Origin: CAYXZQ01 sp964469935
GTDB taxonomy: Archaea > Nanobdellota > Nanobdellia > Woesearchaeales > DSVV01
Length of the DNA stretch: 37,720 nucleotides
Direction of reading: 5' to 3'
Assembly: GCA_964469935.1 (NCBI GenBank)
Contig: CAYXZQ010000011.1
Span: 1-37,720, forward strand
Shown here: piece by piece, positions 7,674 through 14,954 of the stretch
Position numbering within the stretch: the first letter of the stretch is position 1
Layout of the letters: the number at the start of each line of letters is the position of its first letter
Program-made: the position numbers and the translations under genes
Notes under the pieces: generated by a model
The model's input: the letters and a program-made list of their open reading frames with translations, nothing else
Databases searched by the model: none
Told to the model about the DNA's origin: nothing

Positions 7674-8126
7674 ATGGACAGGCTTGACATACTCGGCAGG
7701 AGGGAGGCAAAGGCCCTGCTGGAAAAGATGAGGCAGCAGTGGGACGCCTCTCTCAGCCTTGATTTCGTGTTCCTGTCAAGCAGCAGCGGAAGGGTGTACG
7801 TAGCTCGGAAGGAGAGCTTCGGCGTCGACCTGTCAAAGCTGAAGGTTGACTCGCTCGGCCTCTATTTCGGCACTCTCGAGAAGGACGGGCTCAGGCTGTC
7901 CATAGAAGGCTCCCAGCTTGTTGGGCCTTCTGCAGGCAAGAATGTCCTTGACCTGGATGATCCGCAGGCGAGGCTGTGGCTTTCAGGCAGCGATGTCGAG
8001 ACAGGCTCAGGGACTGCAGGGCTTGTGATAGTAAGGCATGGGAGGGACTACCTTGGGTGCGGAAGGCAGAAGGGAGGGGTTCTCAGGAATTTCTACCCCA
8101 AGAGCAGGCGGATAAGCCCTTCCTAG
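7674..8126 (+). CDS. PUA-domain RNA-binding protein, NOL1/NOP2-fmu/Nip7-like ribosome biogenesis family
   Basis: 150 aa. The N-terminal half has the pre-PUA pattern ending LGLYFGTLEKDGLRLSIEG. The C-terminal half (about 85-148) is a compact PUA fold: WLSGSDVE ... GLVIVRHGRDYLGCGRQ ... LRNFYPKSRRI. These blocks match archaeal stand-alone proteins annotated as NOL1/NOP2/fmu-family ribosome biogenesis proteins and resemble Nip7, which bind rRNA or tRNA. No catalytic domain is present. The start is fixed by the TATA box 24-31 nt upstream. The gene ends 3 nt before the convergent RelA/SpoT-like gene. Confidence 0.72.
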   Translation: MDRLDILGRREAKALLEKMRQQWDASLSLDFVFLSSSSGRVYVARKESFGVDLSKLKVDSLGLYFGTLEKDGLRLSIEGSQLVGPSAGKNVLDLDDPQARLWLSGSDVETGSGTAGLVIVRHGRDYLGCGRQKGGVLRNFYPKSRRISPS

Positions 8127-8129
8127 GGC

Positions 8130-9437
8130 TCAGGCATTGTTGTATGAGATGCGTTCCGGGGTCAGTAGGGCACGGATCAGGTTCGCCTTCTCAAACATGC
8201 CTCTCTTCTTGAGCAGCTTGTTCATGTCGGCTATCTGCTTCTTCTTGTATATGCCGTGCCTCTGCCTCGACTCGAGTTCGGCATTGTTGTCCATCTCATT
8301 GGTCCTTATCTGTAGCTCCACCCTGCAGTTGTAGACGCACTCCCTTATGAAGGGATCCTTGATGTCGTAATGCCTGCCGATGACCTCGTTCAGGATATCT
8401 GCATCGACAAGCAGGGTGTCATGGATGGACTGGTACTTGTTCTTCTTGGGATTCGCAATGAAGTCATGGTAGTCCTTCCTGCTCAATTTCGAGAACACTT
8501 CGGATTTCCCTATCTCCCTGTAGGCGTTGTAGCAGTCATTGACCTCGGGCATGATCAGCCTGAGGCCGATGAAGTCGTCGAAAGACCTTTCCCTGAATTC
8601 AGGGGTGTTAGCGAGATAGTGTATGAGGATGTACTTGTCAGCGATCGAGAGCTTGCTCCTGCACCTGATTATCAGGTTGTATCCCGGGATGAACCTTTCT
8701 ATCACGTCCGAGAGCCCTGCATGAGTCTTCTGCGGGAAGCCGAAGTAGCTGACCCTGGAAAGCTTGGCCCTCTCAAGAGCGGATATCAGTGAATTGAAGC
8801 CGAGCTCGTTTGACCTCCTGATGGTGCTCTCAATCATCTTCAGGCTCATCCCGTGCTCGTTTTTTAGCGAGGCCATCACCTGGACAAGGGCCAGGTCAGG
8901 GTCGAAATCCTTCCTGAAGAAGAAGTAATCGCCTCCCTTTTCCTTCCTTGTAGAGATCTTCCTCTTCTTCGGGCAGATGTTGCAGAGGACCCTGTCATTG
9001 TCTATGACCAGTCTGTCTATTGTGTCTTCCTTTATGTATATCAGGTTCGACTTGGTCCACCTCACATTATCTATGGGCACCCTGTAGTCGAACAGGCCTT
9101 TTGCGACTGTCTGGCTGATCTTCTTGCCGTGGGGGTTTGGGCATACTGCCCTGACTTCTGTAAATCTCTCCGGCTTGCTGAAGGGGTCAGGCAGGTAGCC
9201 GACGCTGTTCATGAGCGACTGCACCTCAGCTATGAGCAGGTTCTTGATGAAATCAGCAATCTCATAGGACCTCCGGATGTTGTTGATGGCCTCTGATACA
9301 GCTGGGTCTCCCATTAGCTTGAGCTCCAGGTTGGTCTTCCTCCTCTTCTTCTCAAGACCCCTGGTGATCCTCTCCTCGAGGACGTCTATGTGCCTTTTTA
9401 CCTGGAATACCATGTTTTCATACCTTCTGGTAGCCAT
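8130..9437 (-). CDS. RelA/SpoT-like (p)ppGpp synthetase-domain protein
   Basis: 435 aa; the C-terminal half (about 255-400) is a RelA/SpoT nucleotide pyrophosphokinase domain. Conserved elements are in order: RSK (R260, K262) with SIADK, DDFIGLRLI (D288, metal ligand), DCYNAY, the DFIANPKKNKYQSIH block (K331, Y335, H339; Tyr stacks on GTP in Rel), VELQIRT (E374, metal ligand), and AELESRQRHGIYKK. In bacteria this domain transfers pyrophosphate from ATP to GTP/GDP. The N-terminal 250 residues are not a known RSH domain and contain C99 and CNIC (152-155), perhaps a metal site. It lacks a TGS/ACT tail. The start overlaps the HD gene by 20 nt, so translation is probably coupled. Activity is inferred. 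Confidence 0.85.
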   Translation of the reverse strand: MATRRYENMVFQVKRHIDVLEERITRGLEKKRRKTNLELKLMGDPAVSEAINNIRRSYEIADFIKNLLIAEVQSLMNSVGYLPDPFSKPERFTEVRAVCPNPHGKKISQTVAKGLFDYRVPIDNVRWTKSNLIYIKEDTIDRLVIDNDRVLCNICPKKRKISTRKEKGGDYFFFRKDFDPDLALVQVMASLKNEHGMSLKMIESTIRRSNELGFNSLISALERAKLSRVSYFGFPQKTHAGLSDVIERFIPGYNLIIRCRSKLSIADKYILIHYLANTPEFRERSFDDFIGLRLIMPEVNDCYNAYREIGKSEVFSKLSRKDYHDFIANPKKNKYQSIHDTLLVDADILNEVIGRHYDIKDPFIRECVYNCRVELQIRTNEMDNNAELESRQRHGIYKKKQIADMNKLLKKRGMFEKANLIRALLTPERISYNNA

Positions 9438-10956
9438 CGCTTCTGAATTTTTCAGTCATGTGCTTCATGTTCAGCAGTGAAAAACCTCTGATCATGTCCG
9501 TATTCATATTGCGTTCGTACTGAGGGTCTTCAAGCATCGCGTCATAGGCCTGGAAATTGACCTTGAAATCCCTGAATTTGGAATTGAGCAGCAGCATGTC
9601 TGTATAGATCTGCTCATAATTGCCCTGTGCCAGGCGCCTCTCGCTCTCGTACTCGAGCATCCGCAGGTATCTTATGAATATCCCGGCAAAGCGCGAACTG
9701 TCCTCCCTTGGCGAGGTCAGCCTGTGGTATAGCGGCGTATCCCTGTATCGAAGGAGCTCGCTGTGCACATTGTTGATGAACTTCCTGTTCAGGAACTGCC
9801 TTATTATGGTCAGGTCCTCGCTGCTGTGGTCGATCAATGTGTCAAGCAGCCTCTTTGCGAGGGGGATGATCTTTCCGTACTCCTCCCGCTCCCCGAATGC
9901 CTGCTTCGAGTATTTCTCGAAGGTCGCGTGGGCCATGACAAAACCCTTGAAATACCTGTAGGTCCTGATGTTCAAAGCGTACACGTACTGATAAGCACCG
10001 TCGGTCATCGGGTCCCTGACATCCTCCTCGTTGCTTATGAAGTCGCAGAGCTTAGGTATTATCGACCTTCTCGTATGCTTCTTCACTAGCACAGCCTGGG
10101 AATGCGTCCAGTAGAATTTCCTTTCGACTTCAGAGAGATAGTCCATCACAAGCTGCTCATTGTCGTCGACCATGAAGATCTTTCCCATGTTGTCCGAGAT
10201 GCTCCTTATCCTTTCCTCAAAAGAGCCCATGTCATCGTCGGATGTGGCCATCCTCATGTCCTTGAGGGTGAGGAGAAGGTCCGAATCATGCCCTTCCCTC
10301 GGATAGAATATGTTATACAGGTACGATATGTAGCTCTTGTCCCTGGGCTTGGTCAACCCCACGGTGATCCAGAATATGGAGTTGATCCCCCTGTAGAAAT
10401 ATGGCTTGTTCTTTACCTTCCTGTCGTTCCTTACGAAATTGTACATCTCCAGAGGGATCTGCATGCCCTCCCCGAGGAACCGTGAACCTGGCTGCCTCGT
10501 GGGAAAATCGATCTCCTGTGACTCGTAGATGTCATGGAGATTGTTGACGGCTGTGGATATGTAGCTTATCTTCCTGTCGCCGAGGGTCTCTGCAAGGATC
10601 TGGTTGAGCCTGCAGGGATGGAACAGGTAGGGCTTTTTGTTGTCCCTGGCCTGGCCCATGTGCATCCTGTGGGCTATGAGTGTCGTGAATTGCACGAACC
10701 TGTCCATCTCAGACTGTTTTGGTGTCCCGAAGGTCGATTGCAGGTCCTCTTTCTTTATGATGAAACCGGAAACAAGCTCCCTGATTGTCTTCATGTATCT
10801 CCTGTCTGTCATGAGCACGTGGATGTCGTAGGAGAATTCAGACAGGTCAAACAGGTCCCTGTCTCCTAGTATTTCAGAAGCCCTTATCTCAGCTGCCAGG
10901 ACGAGGTCGTCAAGAAGTTTCGTGTCCCTCTGTCCATTGTCCAAATTACCCGCCAT
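9418..10956 (-). CDS. HD-domain protein resembling the SpoT/Rel hydrolase domain
   Basis: 512 aa. Residues ~92-240 match the Rel/SpoT hydrolase domain: IAHRMHMGQARDNKKPYLFHP (H99, R104, H113-P114), NNLHDIYES (H141-D142, E145) and LLLTLKDMRMAT (D233). These align with Rel H53, H77-D78, E81 and D144, the Mn ligands and catalytic Glu; the usual Asp after Glu is Ser here. The remaining ~270 residues are helical, of unknown type. In bacteria this domain removes pyrophosphate from (p)ppGpp. The downstream synthetase-like gene begins inside this gene's last 20 nt, giving the same order as HD then synthetase in bacterial RSH. A TATA box with an inverted repeat lies upstream. A different HD phosphohydrolase role remains possible. 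Confidence 0.78.
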   Translation of the reverse strand: MAGNLDNGQRDTKLLDDLVLAAEIRASEILGDRDLFDLSEFSYDIHVLMTDRRYMKTIRELVSGFIIKKEDLQSTFGTPKQSEMDRFVQFTTLIAHRMHMGQARDNKKPYLFHPCRLNQILAETLGDRKISYISTAVNNLHDIYESQEIDFPTRQPGSRFLGEGMQIPLEMYNFVRNDRKVKNKPYFYRGINSIFWITVGLTKPRDKSYISYLYNIFYPREGHDSDLLLTLKDMRMATSDDDMGSFEERIRSISDNMGKIFMVDDNEQLVMDYLSEVERKFYWTHSQAVLVKKHTRRSIIPKLCDFISNEEDVRDPMTDGAYQYVYALNIRTYRYFKGFVMAHATFEKYSKQAFGEREEYGKIIPLAKRLLDTLIDHSSEDLTIIRQFLNRKFINNVHSELLRYRDTPLYHRLTSPREDSSRFAGIFIRYLRMLEYESERRLAQGNYEQIYTDMLLLNSKFRDFKVNFQAYDAMLEDPQYERNMNTDMIRGFSLLNMKHMTEKFRSDGYQKV

Positions 10957-10974
10957 GCCCTTGTGAAATCAGGT

Positions 10975-10991
10975 AAAGCTTATAAAGCTTT
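10975..10991 (-). promoter_or_regulatory. TATA box inside an inverted repeat upstream of the HD/synthetase pair
   Basis: AAAGCTT-ATA-AAGCTTT is a perfect 7+3+7 inverted repeat containing TTTATAA on the minus strand, 19-35 nt upstream of the ATG at 10956. It can serve as TATA box and possibly as operator. Similar AAGCTT next to TATA boxes occurs near 18550, 24908 and 37155, so part of it may be the common BRE/TATA context here. Confidence 0.5.
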
Positions 10992-11005
10992 TGAAATGTC
11001 ATTAC

Positions 11006-11377
11006 TCAGTAGTTGTCTATTTCTATGCTGACCTTTTTTTTCGGGTCTTTGAGCATGCTCACAATCCTCCTGTCGATGTCGCAGGCGGCCTTGTCAGCCA
11101 TCGTCGCAAAAGTCCTCTTGTCGACAAATCCGGACTTCCTTATCACCATCTCGTGGCTGTCGAATCCCTTGTTGAACACTCCTGTCAGCGAATCCTGCAG
11201 GCTTCCGGCTCTTATGGTTATCCTGATCCTGCCAAAAAGCCCCTCCGGCCTGCCGAAGTCAGCCTTCACTCCGAGTATGCAGTCCCCCCTCAGGGTCAGA
11301 TGCTCTTCCTGCGTGAATTCGAGTGTCGTCCTGTGAGACGCAAGAACATTCCTGTGCCCGTATGCGCTGAACCTCAT
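11006..11377 (-). CDS. DUF371 family protein
   Basis: 123 aa, beginning RFSAYGHRNVLASHRTTLEFT ... LRGDCILGV, the signature opening of the archaeal DUF371 family. The function of the family is not known. The protein is cytoplasmic with mixed alpha/beta content, and its length is normal. It is on the same strand as the HD/synthetase pair and ends 49 nt before it, so it may be co-transcribed with them, although the pair has its own TATA box. The leader upstream contains a long stem and a U-run (see separate entry). Confidence 0.88.
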   Translation of the reverse strand: MRFSAYGHRNVLASHRTTLEFTQEEHLTLRGDCILGVKADFGRPEGLFGRIRITIRAGSLQDSLTGVFNKGFDSHEMVIRKSGFVDKRTFATMADKAACDIDRRIVSMLKDPKKKVSIEIDNY

Positions 11378-11381
11378 CTTC

Positions 11382-11457
11382 GAAAAAAAGAAGGAGGCTC
11401 CCGTGGTTGTGGGTAAGTGGGGGGATGGTTTTAGAAACTAATCGTGTGGGAGCCACC
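11382..11457 (-). ncRNA. Candidate structured leader or small RNA with U-run, upstream of DUF371
   Basis: GGCTCCC (11396-11402) pairs with GGGAGCC (11448-11454). The stem is extended outward by GG/CC after an A-A mismatch and inward by three G-U pairs. On the minus strand the stem is followed within a few nt by seven U (11383-11389) and then the DUF371 ATG at 11377. An A/T box at about 11471-11485 would place transcription start near the top of the stem. It could be an attenuator, riboswitch-like leader or short sRNA; I recognise no known RNA family. Confidence 0.4.
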
Positions 11458-11546
11458 CTGGTTAGTATCCTATAATATTATAAACACAACTAATATATAA
11501 ATGTTACGTTTTTGTATACTAATAGTGCTTTATATTTTTAAAAACA

Positions 11547-11556
11547 TTTATAAATA
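11547..11556 (+). promoter_or_regulatory. TATA box of rps8e
   Basis: TTTATAAATA lies 24-33 nt upstream of ATG 11580. This supports that ATG over the GTG three codons earlier. Confidence 0.6.
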
Positions 11557-11579
11557 GCCTCTTTTTTCAGGTGCATAAT

Positions 11580-11957
11580 ATGTCAATAAGCCAGGCAAGG
11601 TCAAAGAGGAAGCCCAGCGGCTCCATATACAAGGATATCCGGGGCAAGAAGCATTACGAGTGCGGAAATTCCCCTGTCAGGACAAGGATAGGGGAGAGAA
11701 GGACCAAGACCCGCAGGACAAGGAGCGGAGAGCGCAAGCTGGTCCTCCTTAGATCAGAGACCATAAACCTCTTTGATGCAAAATCAAAGAAAAGCGTGAA
11801 GGCGAAGATGATAAGCGTCGTCGACAACCCGGCGAACAGGAACTTCATCAGGGCTAATGTCCTGACCCGCGGGACCGTGGTCAAGACAGACAAGGGCGAT
11901 GCGAGGGTCACTAACAGGCCCGGCCAGGAAGGGACAGTCAACGGCGTCCTGGTCTGA
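11580..11957 (+). CDS. rps8e: Small-subunit ribosomal protein S8e
   Basis: 125 aa; opens SISQARSKRKPSG and contains GNSPVRTRIGERRTKTRRTRSG, VDNPANRNFIRANVLTRGTVV, and ends TNRPGQEGTVNGVLV, all diagnostic of S8e, a 30S protein found in archaea and eukaryotes but not bacteria. Length is normal for the archaeal form. I start at ATG 11580 rather than the in-frame GTG at 11571, because the TATA box spacing fits and family members begin with this sequence. It stands alone, as often in archaea. Confidence 0.97.
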   Translation: MSISQARSKRKPSGSIYKDIRGKKHYECGNSPVRTRIGERRTKTRRTRSGERKLVLLRSETINLFDAKSKKSVKAKMISVVDNPANRNFIRANVLTRGTVVKTDKGDARVTNRPGQEGTVNGVLV

Positions 11958-12004
11958 TTCTAGGTCTTCATATTTTCATCACCTTGAAGTGATAAAAACC
12001 GAAA

Positions 12005-12015
12005 AATATATATAT
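12005..12015 (+). promoter_or_regulatory. TATA box of the SWIM protein gene
   Basis: AAATATATATATC region centred about 27 nt upstream of ATG 12037. Confidence 0.55.
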
Positions 12016-12036
12016 CAATGATTCTTATCAGGCTAT

Positions 12037-12978
12037 ATGGCAAGGATAAAACCAGGCAGGGGCCAGTTGGGTCTCTTTGACAGCCCGGAAGGGAAGGCAA
12101 AGGAAGGGCCGACAGCATCTGATTCAAAAGAGACCCTGGAGCAGAGGGCTGTGCTCAATAACGAGCCTGGTTTCGGCCTCATGTCAGAAGGTGTGCCAGA
12201 GAAGATGGCCAATCTCTTCAGGATGAGGGTCGAGCCGAAACTACACGACCACCTGAATTTCCGCCTTATAAAAGGCGCATTCTCAGGGTTCCACCAGATG
12301 GAGTACGGCCCACAGCTTGGAATACCCTCGGAGATATTCCAGAACCTTGACACTCCGGATATAGTATCCCTCTGCTTCGGCATAGACTGTTCGAAGAAGA
12401 GGGAGCCTGGCACAGGCAGCCTGAAGTTCCCTGGCCTGATATCGTATCTCGTCGGGATGGCGTACAATATCGAGAGCGAGGTCAAAGGGGCGAGAAATGC
12501 AGTCAGGGCGATGAAGAGCGCAAAGCTTGGTTTTGCAGCACATAGCGGTGAAAGGTACATAAAAAGACAGATGGAGGCAGTCGATGAGTCCGCAAAGATA
12601 CAGTTTCTGAGGTCGTTTCATTCGCAGAGATTCTATTCCCAGGAGACATATCCTGTCCTCGGAGCGGATTTCCACGATCCTGTCTTTGCATATTTCAACT
12701 CGAGGGGGAAGCCTGTCGATTCAAACGCCTCAAGGGACATGTATGTCGAGAGATTCATCGACCTTGTCGCCCAAAGGCAGAGCAGAGGCAATGATTTCGA
12801 CACAGGAGGTTTTCGGGGTTTCATTGTCCCTAGCTCCTCGGATCCGGAGAACAAGGAATATTTTGTCGAGAAGACAGTGCCGTATTCAAGGAAGCCGGTG
12901 AAGGCGAGATATTCCTGCACCTGCGATTATTTCGAGAACAAGCGCAGGGAATGCAGGCACATAAGGTCTGTGAAGTGA
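12037..12978 (+). CDS. SWIM zinc-finger protein, otherwise unrecognised
   Basis: 313 aa. The only recognisable domain is at the extreme C-terminus: C294-x-C296 ... C306-x-H308 within CTCDYFENKRRECRHI, the CxCx(n)CxH pattern of SWIM domains, which bind zinc and DNA or protein. A short proline/glycine-rich N-terminus has GQLGLFD. The middle (60-260) is alpha/beta, with no family I know. SWIM proteins occur in MULE transposases, SWI2/SNF2 helicases and recombination mediators; none of those partner domains is present here. The TATA box fixes the start. It converges on the CNNM gene with no spacer. Confidence 0.78.
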   Translation: MARIKPGRGQLGLFDSPEGKAKEGPTASDSKETLEQRAVLNNEPGFGLMSEGVPEKMANLFRMRVEPKLHDHLNFRLIKGAFSGFHQMEYGPQLGIPSEIFQNLDTPDIVSLCFGIDCSKKREPGTGSLKFPGLISYLVGMAYNIESEVKGARNAVRAMKSAKLGFAAHSGERYIKRQMEAVDESAKIQFLRSFHSQRFYSQETYPVLGADFHDPVFAYFNSRGKPVDSNASRDMYVERFIDLVAQRQSRGNDFDTGGFRGFIVPSSSDPENKEYFVEKTVPYSRKPVKARYSCTCDYFENKRRECRHIRSVK

Positions 12979-14220
12979 TCATTTCTTCTCTATCTTAACC
13001 TGGACTATCCTGTTGTTCTCGATGCTCTCGATTGTTATCTTCAGCCCGTCTATGTCGAGCTCCTCGCCCGGCTCAGGTATCCTGCCCGCCGCCTTCAGGA
13101 TGTATCCAGAGATGGTGTCATAGCCGTTCGTGAGGGGGATGTCGGTCTTTATCATCCTGTTGAGCTCCTCGACGGGAGTCTCACCCTTTACCTTGAAAGT
13201 CCTCCTGTCAAGCCGCACTATGTTCTTCTCGATTATGTCTGTCTCGTCGTATATCTCGCCCACTATCTCCTCGAGGATGTCCTCGATGGTCACGACGCCC
13301 GAGACCACGCCGTACTCGTCGACGACGACAGCGATATGGTTTATGGTCCTCTGCATCTCCCTGAGCAGCTCGTCGACATCCTTGGTCTCAGGGACGAAGA
13401 GGGGCTCATTGCCGATATTTCTCAGCTTGATGTCCAGGTTCTGGTCCTTCATGAACCTTAGCGTGTCCCTTATGTTGAGTATCTTTATTATCTTGTCCGG
13501 ATTGCCCTCATATACAGGTATCCTCGAATGCCTGGACCTGATTATGAAGCCGAGGGCGGACCTCAGCGTCAGCTCGCCGTCCAAAGATTCCATGTTGATC
13601 TTCGGGGTCATTATCTCCCTGGCCTCTATGTCATTGAGCCTGAAGATGTTGTGGATCATCTCCCTCTCGTCCGCCTCGATGCTCCCGACCTCCTCCCCTA
13701 TCTCGACAAAGGTCTTGAGCTCCTCCTCTGTTATGAGAGGCTTTGCCTCGCCCTTGCCTAGGCCTCCCATTAGCTTTCTTGTTATGAAGTCCAGGACGAC
13801 GATTACCGGGTACATCAATGTCTTCAGGAGCTTTATCGGCCTTGCCACGGCGAGGCATAACTTCTCCGGATGGCGCATGGCGATGGTCTTCGGAAGTATC
13901 TCGCCCACGATGAGCACCACGACGGTCATGATCCCTGTCGCGATGCCGATGCCGACCGAGCCGAAGATTGCGATTGCCAGGGCTGTTGCGAGCGCGCTCG
14001 CCCCAATGTTGACGAGGTTGTTGCCGACAAGGAGGGTGATTATCAGCCTGTGCGAGTCGTCCTTGAGCTCCTTCACTATCCCTGCGTTCTTCTTCTTTGA
14101 TTCGACAAGCCTCCGTATCTTCAGCCTGTTCAGGGACAAAAACGCAGCCTCCACGCTGGAGAAGAAAGCGGAGAGCAGCGTAAGCACTGCGAGCACAAGA
14201 AGCCCGATTGTCAGGTCCAT
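12979..14220 (-). CDS. CNNM/CorC-type membrane protein (DUF21-CBS-CorC_HlyC)
   Basis: 413 aa. N-terminal DUF21/CNNM transmembrane domain (about 1-180; helices TIGLLVLAVLTLLSAFF, LIITLLVGNNLVNIGASAL, IGIATGIMTVVVLIVGEILPK), a CBS pair (about 195-325, including MTPKINMESL and VVVDEYGVVSGVVTIEDILEEIVGEI), and a C-terminal CorC_HlyC domain (about 330-413). In the family these are Mg2+ (or Co2+) efflux/transport proteins regulated by nucleotides bound to CBS. I start at ATG 14220, where the membrane domain begins. Only 2 nt separate it from the stop of lplB, so it is the last gene of the gcvH-lplB operon. Confidence 0.93.
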   Translation of the reverse strand: MDLTIGLLVLAVLTLLSAFFSSVEAAFLSLNRLKIRRLVESKKKNAGIVKELKDDSHRLIITLLVGNNLVNIGASALATALAIAIFGSVGIGIATGIMTVVVLIVGEILPKTIAMRHPEKLCLAVARPIKLLKTLMYPVIVVLDFITRKLMGGLGKGEAKPLITEEELKTFVEIGEEVGSIEADEREMIHNIFRLNDIEAREIMTPKINMESLDGELTLRSALGFIIRSRHSRIPVYEGNPDKIIKILNIRDTLRFMKDQNLDIKLRNIGNEPLFVPETKDVDELLREMQRTINHIAVVVDEYGVVSGVVTIEDILEEIVGEIYDETDIIEKNIVRLDRRTFKVKGETPVEELNRMIKTDIPLTNGYDTISGYILKAAGRIPEPGEELDIDGLKITIESIENNRIVQVKIEKK

Positions 14221-14222
14221 GG

Positions 14223-14501
14223 TCAATATCCCCTTCCCAGCATCCCGAGGGCTGTCATGATGTCCTCGGCTGATATTCCCACCATGCAAGCGCCCTCTGA
14301 AGCCTTTGACAGGATCATGGGCAGTCTGCTGTCATATATGTCCATGCCCGCAAGCGAAGCCTCGATGCCGAAGATAGCCTCTTCAGGGTGCAGGAAGAAA
14401 TCACCGTGTATCTTGACCTTCTCTATCGTGCTTCCCGAGAGCTCTGCTTCGATTCTCAAAAGCTTGCCCCCCGGAACCTTGTATTCAGCCGACCTTTTCA
14501 T
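14223..14501 (-). CDS. lplB: Lipoate-protein ligase accessory subunit (LplB / LplA C-terminal domain)
   Basis: 92 aa. EYKVPGGKLLRIEAEL ... VKIHGDFFLHPEEAIFGIEASLAG matches the stand-alone C-terminal domain of lipoate-protein ligase, which in Thermoplasma is a separate subunit (LplB) needed with LplA to adenylate lipoate and load it onto acceptor domains. The start codon overlaps the gcvH stop as ATGA (start 14501, stop 14498-14500), which fixes the start and implies coupled translation. The catalytic LplA subunit is not in the window. The pairing with GcvH, a lipoate acceptor, supports the assignment. Confidence 0.85.
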   Translation of the reverse strand: MKRSAEYKVPGGKLLRIEAELSGSTIEKVKIHGDFFLHPEEAIFGIEASLAGMDIYDSRLPMILSKASEGACMVGISAEDIMTALGMLGRGY

Positions 14502-14923
14502 TTCAGTATCTCTGCCCTGACCCATTCCACGCACGAAGATGCGTCCATGAGCCCCTCGGTCTCGCCGGGATTGCTCATCTTGATCTTCGCTATCCAGGCG
14601 TTGTACGGGTCGCTGTTCATGACCGACGGGTCGTCAGAAAGAGCAGTGTTGATCTCGATTATCCTGCCTGATACCGGGGCGATGAGCTCCCCTGCCCATT
14701 TTGCGGACTCGACCTGGCCGCAAGCAGAGCCTGCCGAGACATCTGAATCCTGCTTCGGCAGCTCGATGAACGCGATGTCCTTTGCAAGCTTGACCCCTAC
14801 GTCGCTTATGCCGAAGACAGCGACATCGCCCTCGATCCTTATCCAGTTCTTGTTCTTGTCGTACTTCAACCCCTCGTTGATATCATATTCACCGACATTC
14901 ATTTGGTTCACCTCATGAGACAT
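14498..14923 (-). CDS. gcvH: Glycine cleavage system H protein (lipoyl carrier)
   Basis: 141 aa, a beta-sandwich lipoyl domain. LKYDKNKNWIRIEGDVAVFGISD is the family opening, and CGQVESAKWAGELIAPVSGRI holds the lipoyl-lysine (K75). The C-terminal helix (DPYNAWIAKIKMS) is normal. H protein carries the aminomethyl group in glycine cleavage and also serves as a lipoate relay. No gcvT, gcvP or lpd is in the window; it is coupled to lplB instead, pointing to lipoylation. The start could be 14923 or the in-frame ATG at 14902 (MNVGEYD). Confidence 0.92.
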   Translation of the reverse strand: MSHEVNQMNVGEYDINEGLKYDKNKNWIRIEGDVAVFGISDVGVKLAKDIAFIELPKQDSDVSAGSACGQVESAKWAGELIAPVSGRIIEINTALSDDPSVMNSDPYNAWIAKIKMSNPGETEGLMDASSCVEWVRAEILK

Positions 14924-14954
14924 TATGGTTGATGGGACATGCCTGCCATTTTCC

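Noticed and set aside
13130..14260. 376-aa plus-strand open frame opposite the CNNM gene
   Set aside because: Very Ser/Ile/Met-rich composition typical of an antisense frame; the minus strand encodes a clear DUF21-CBS-CorC protein.
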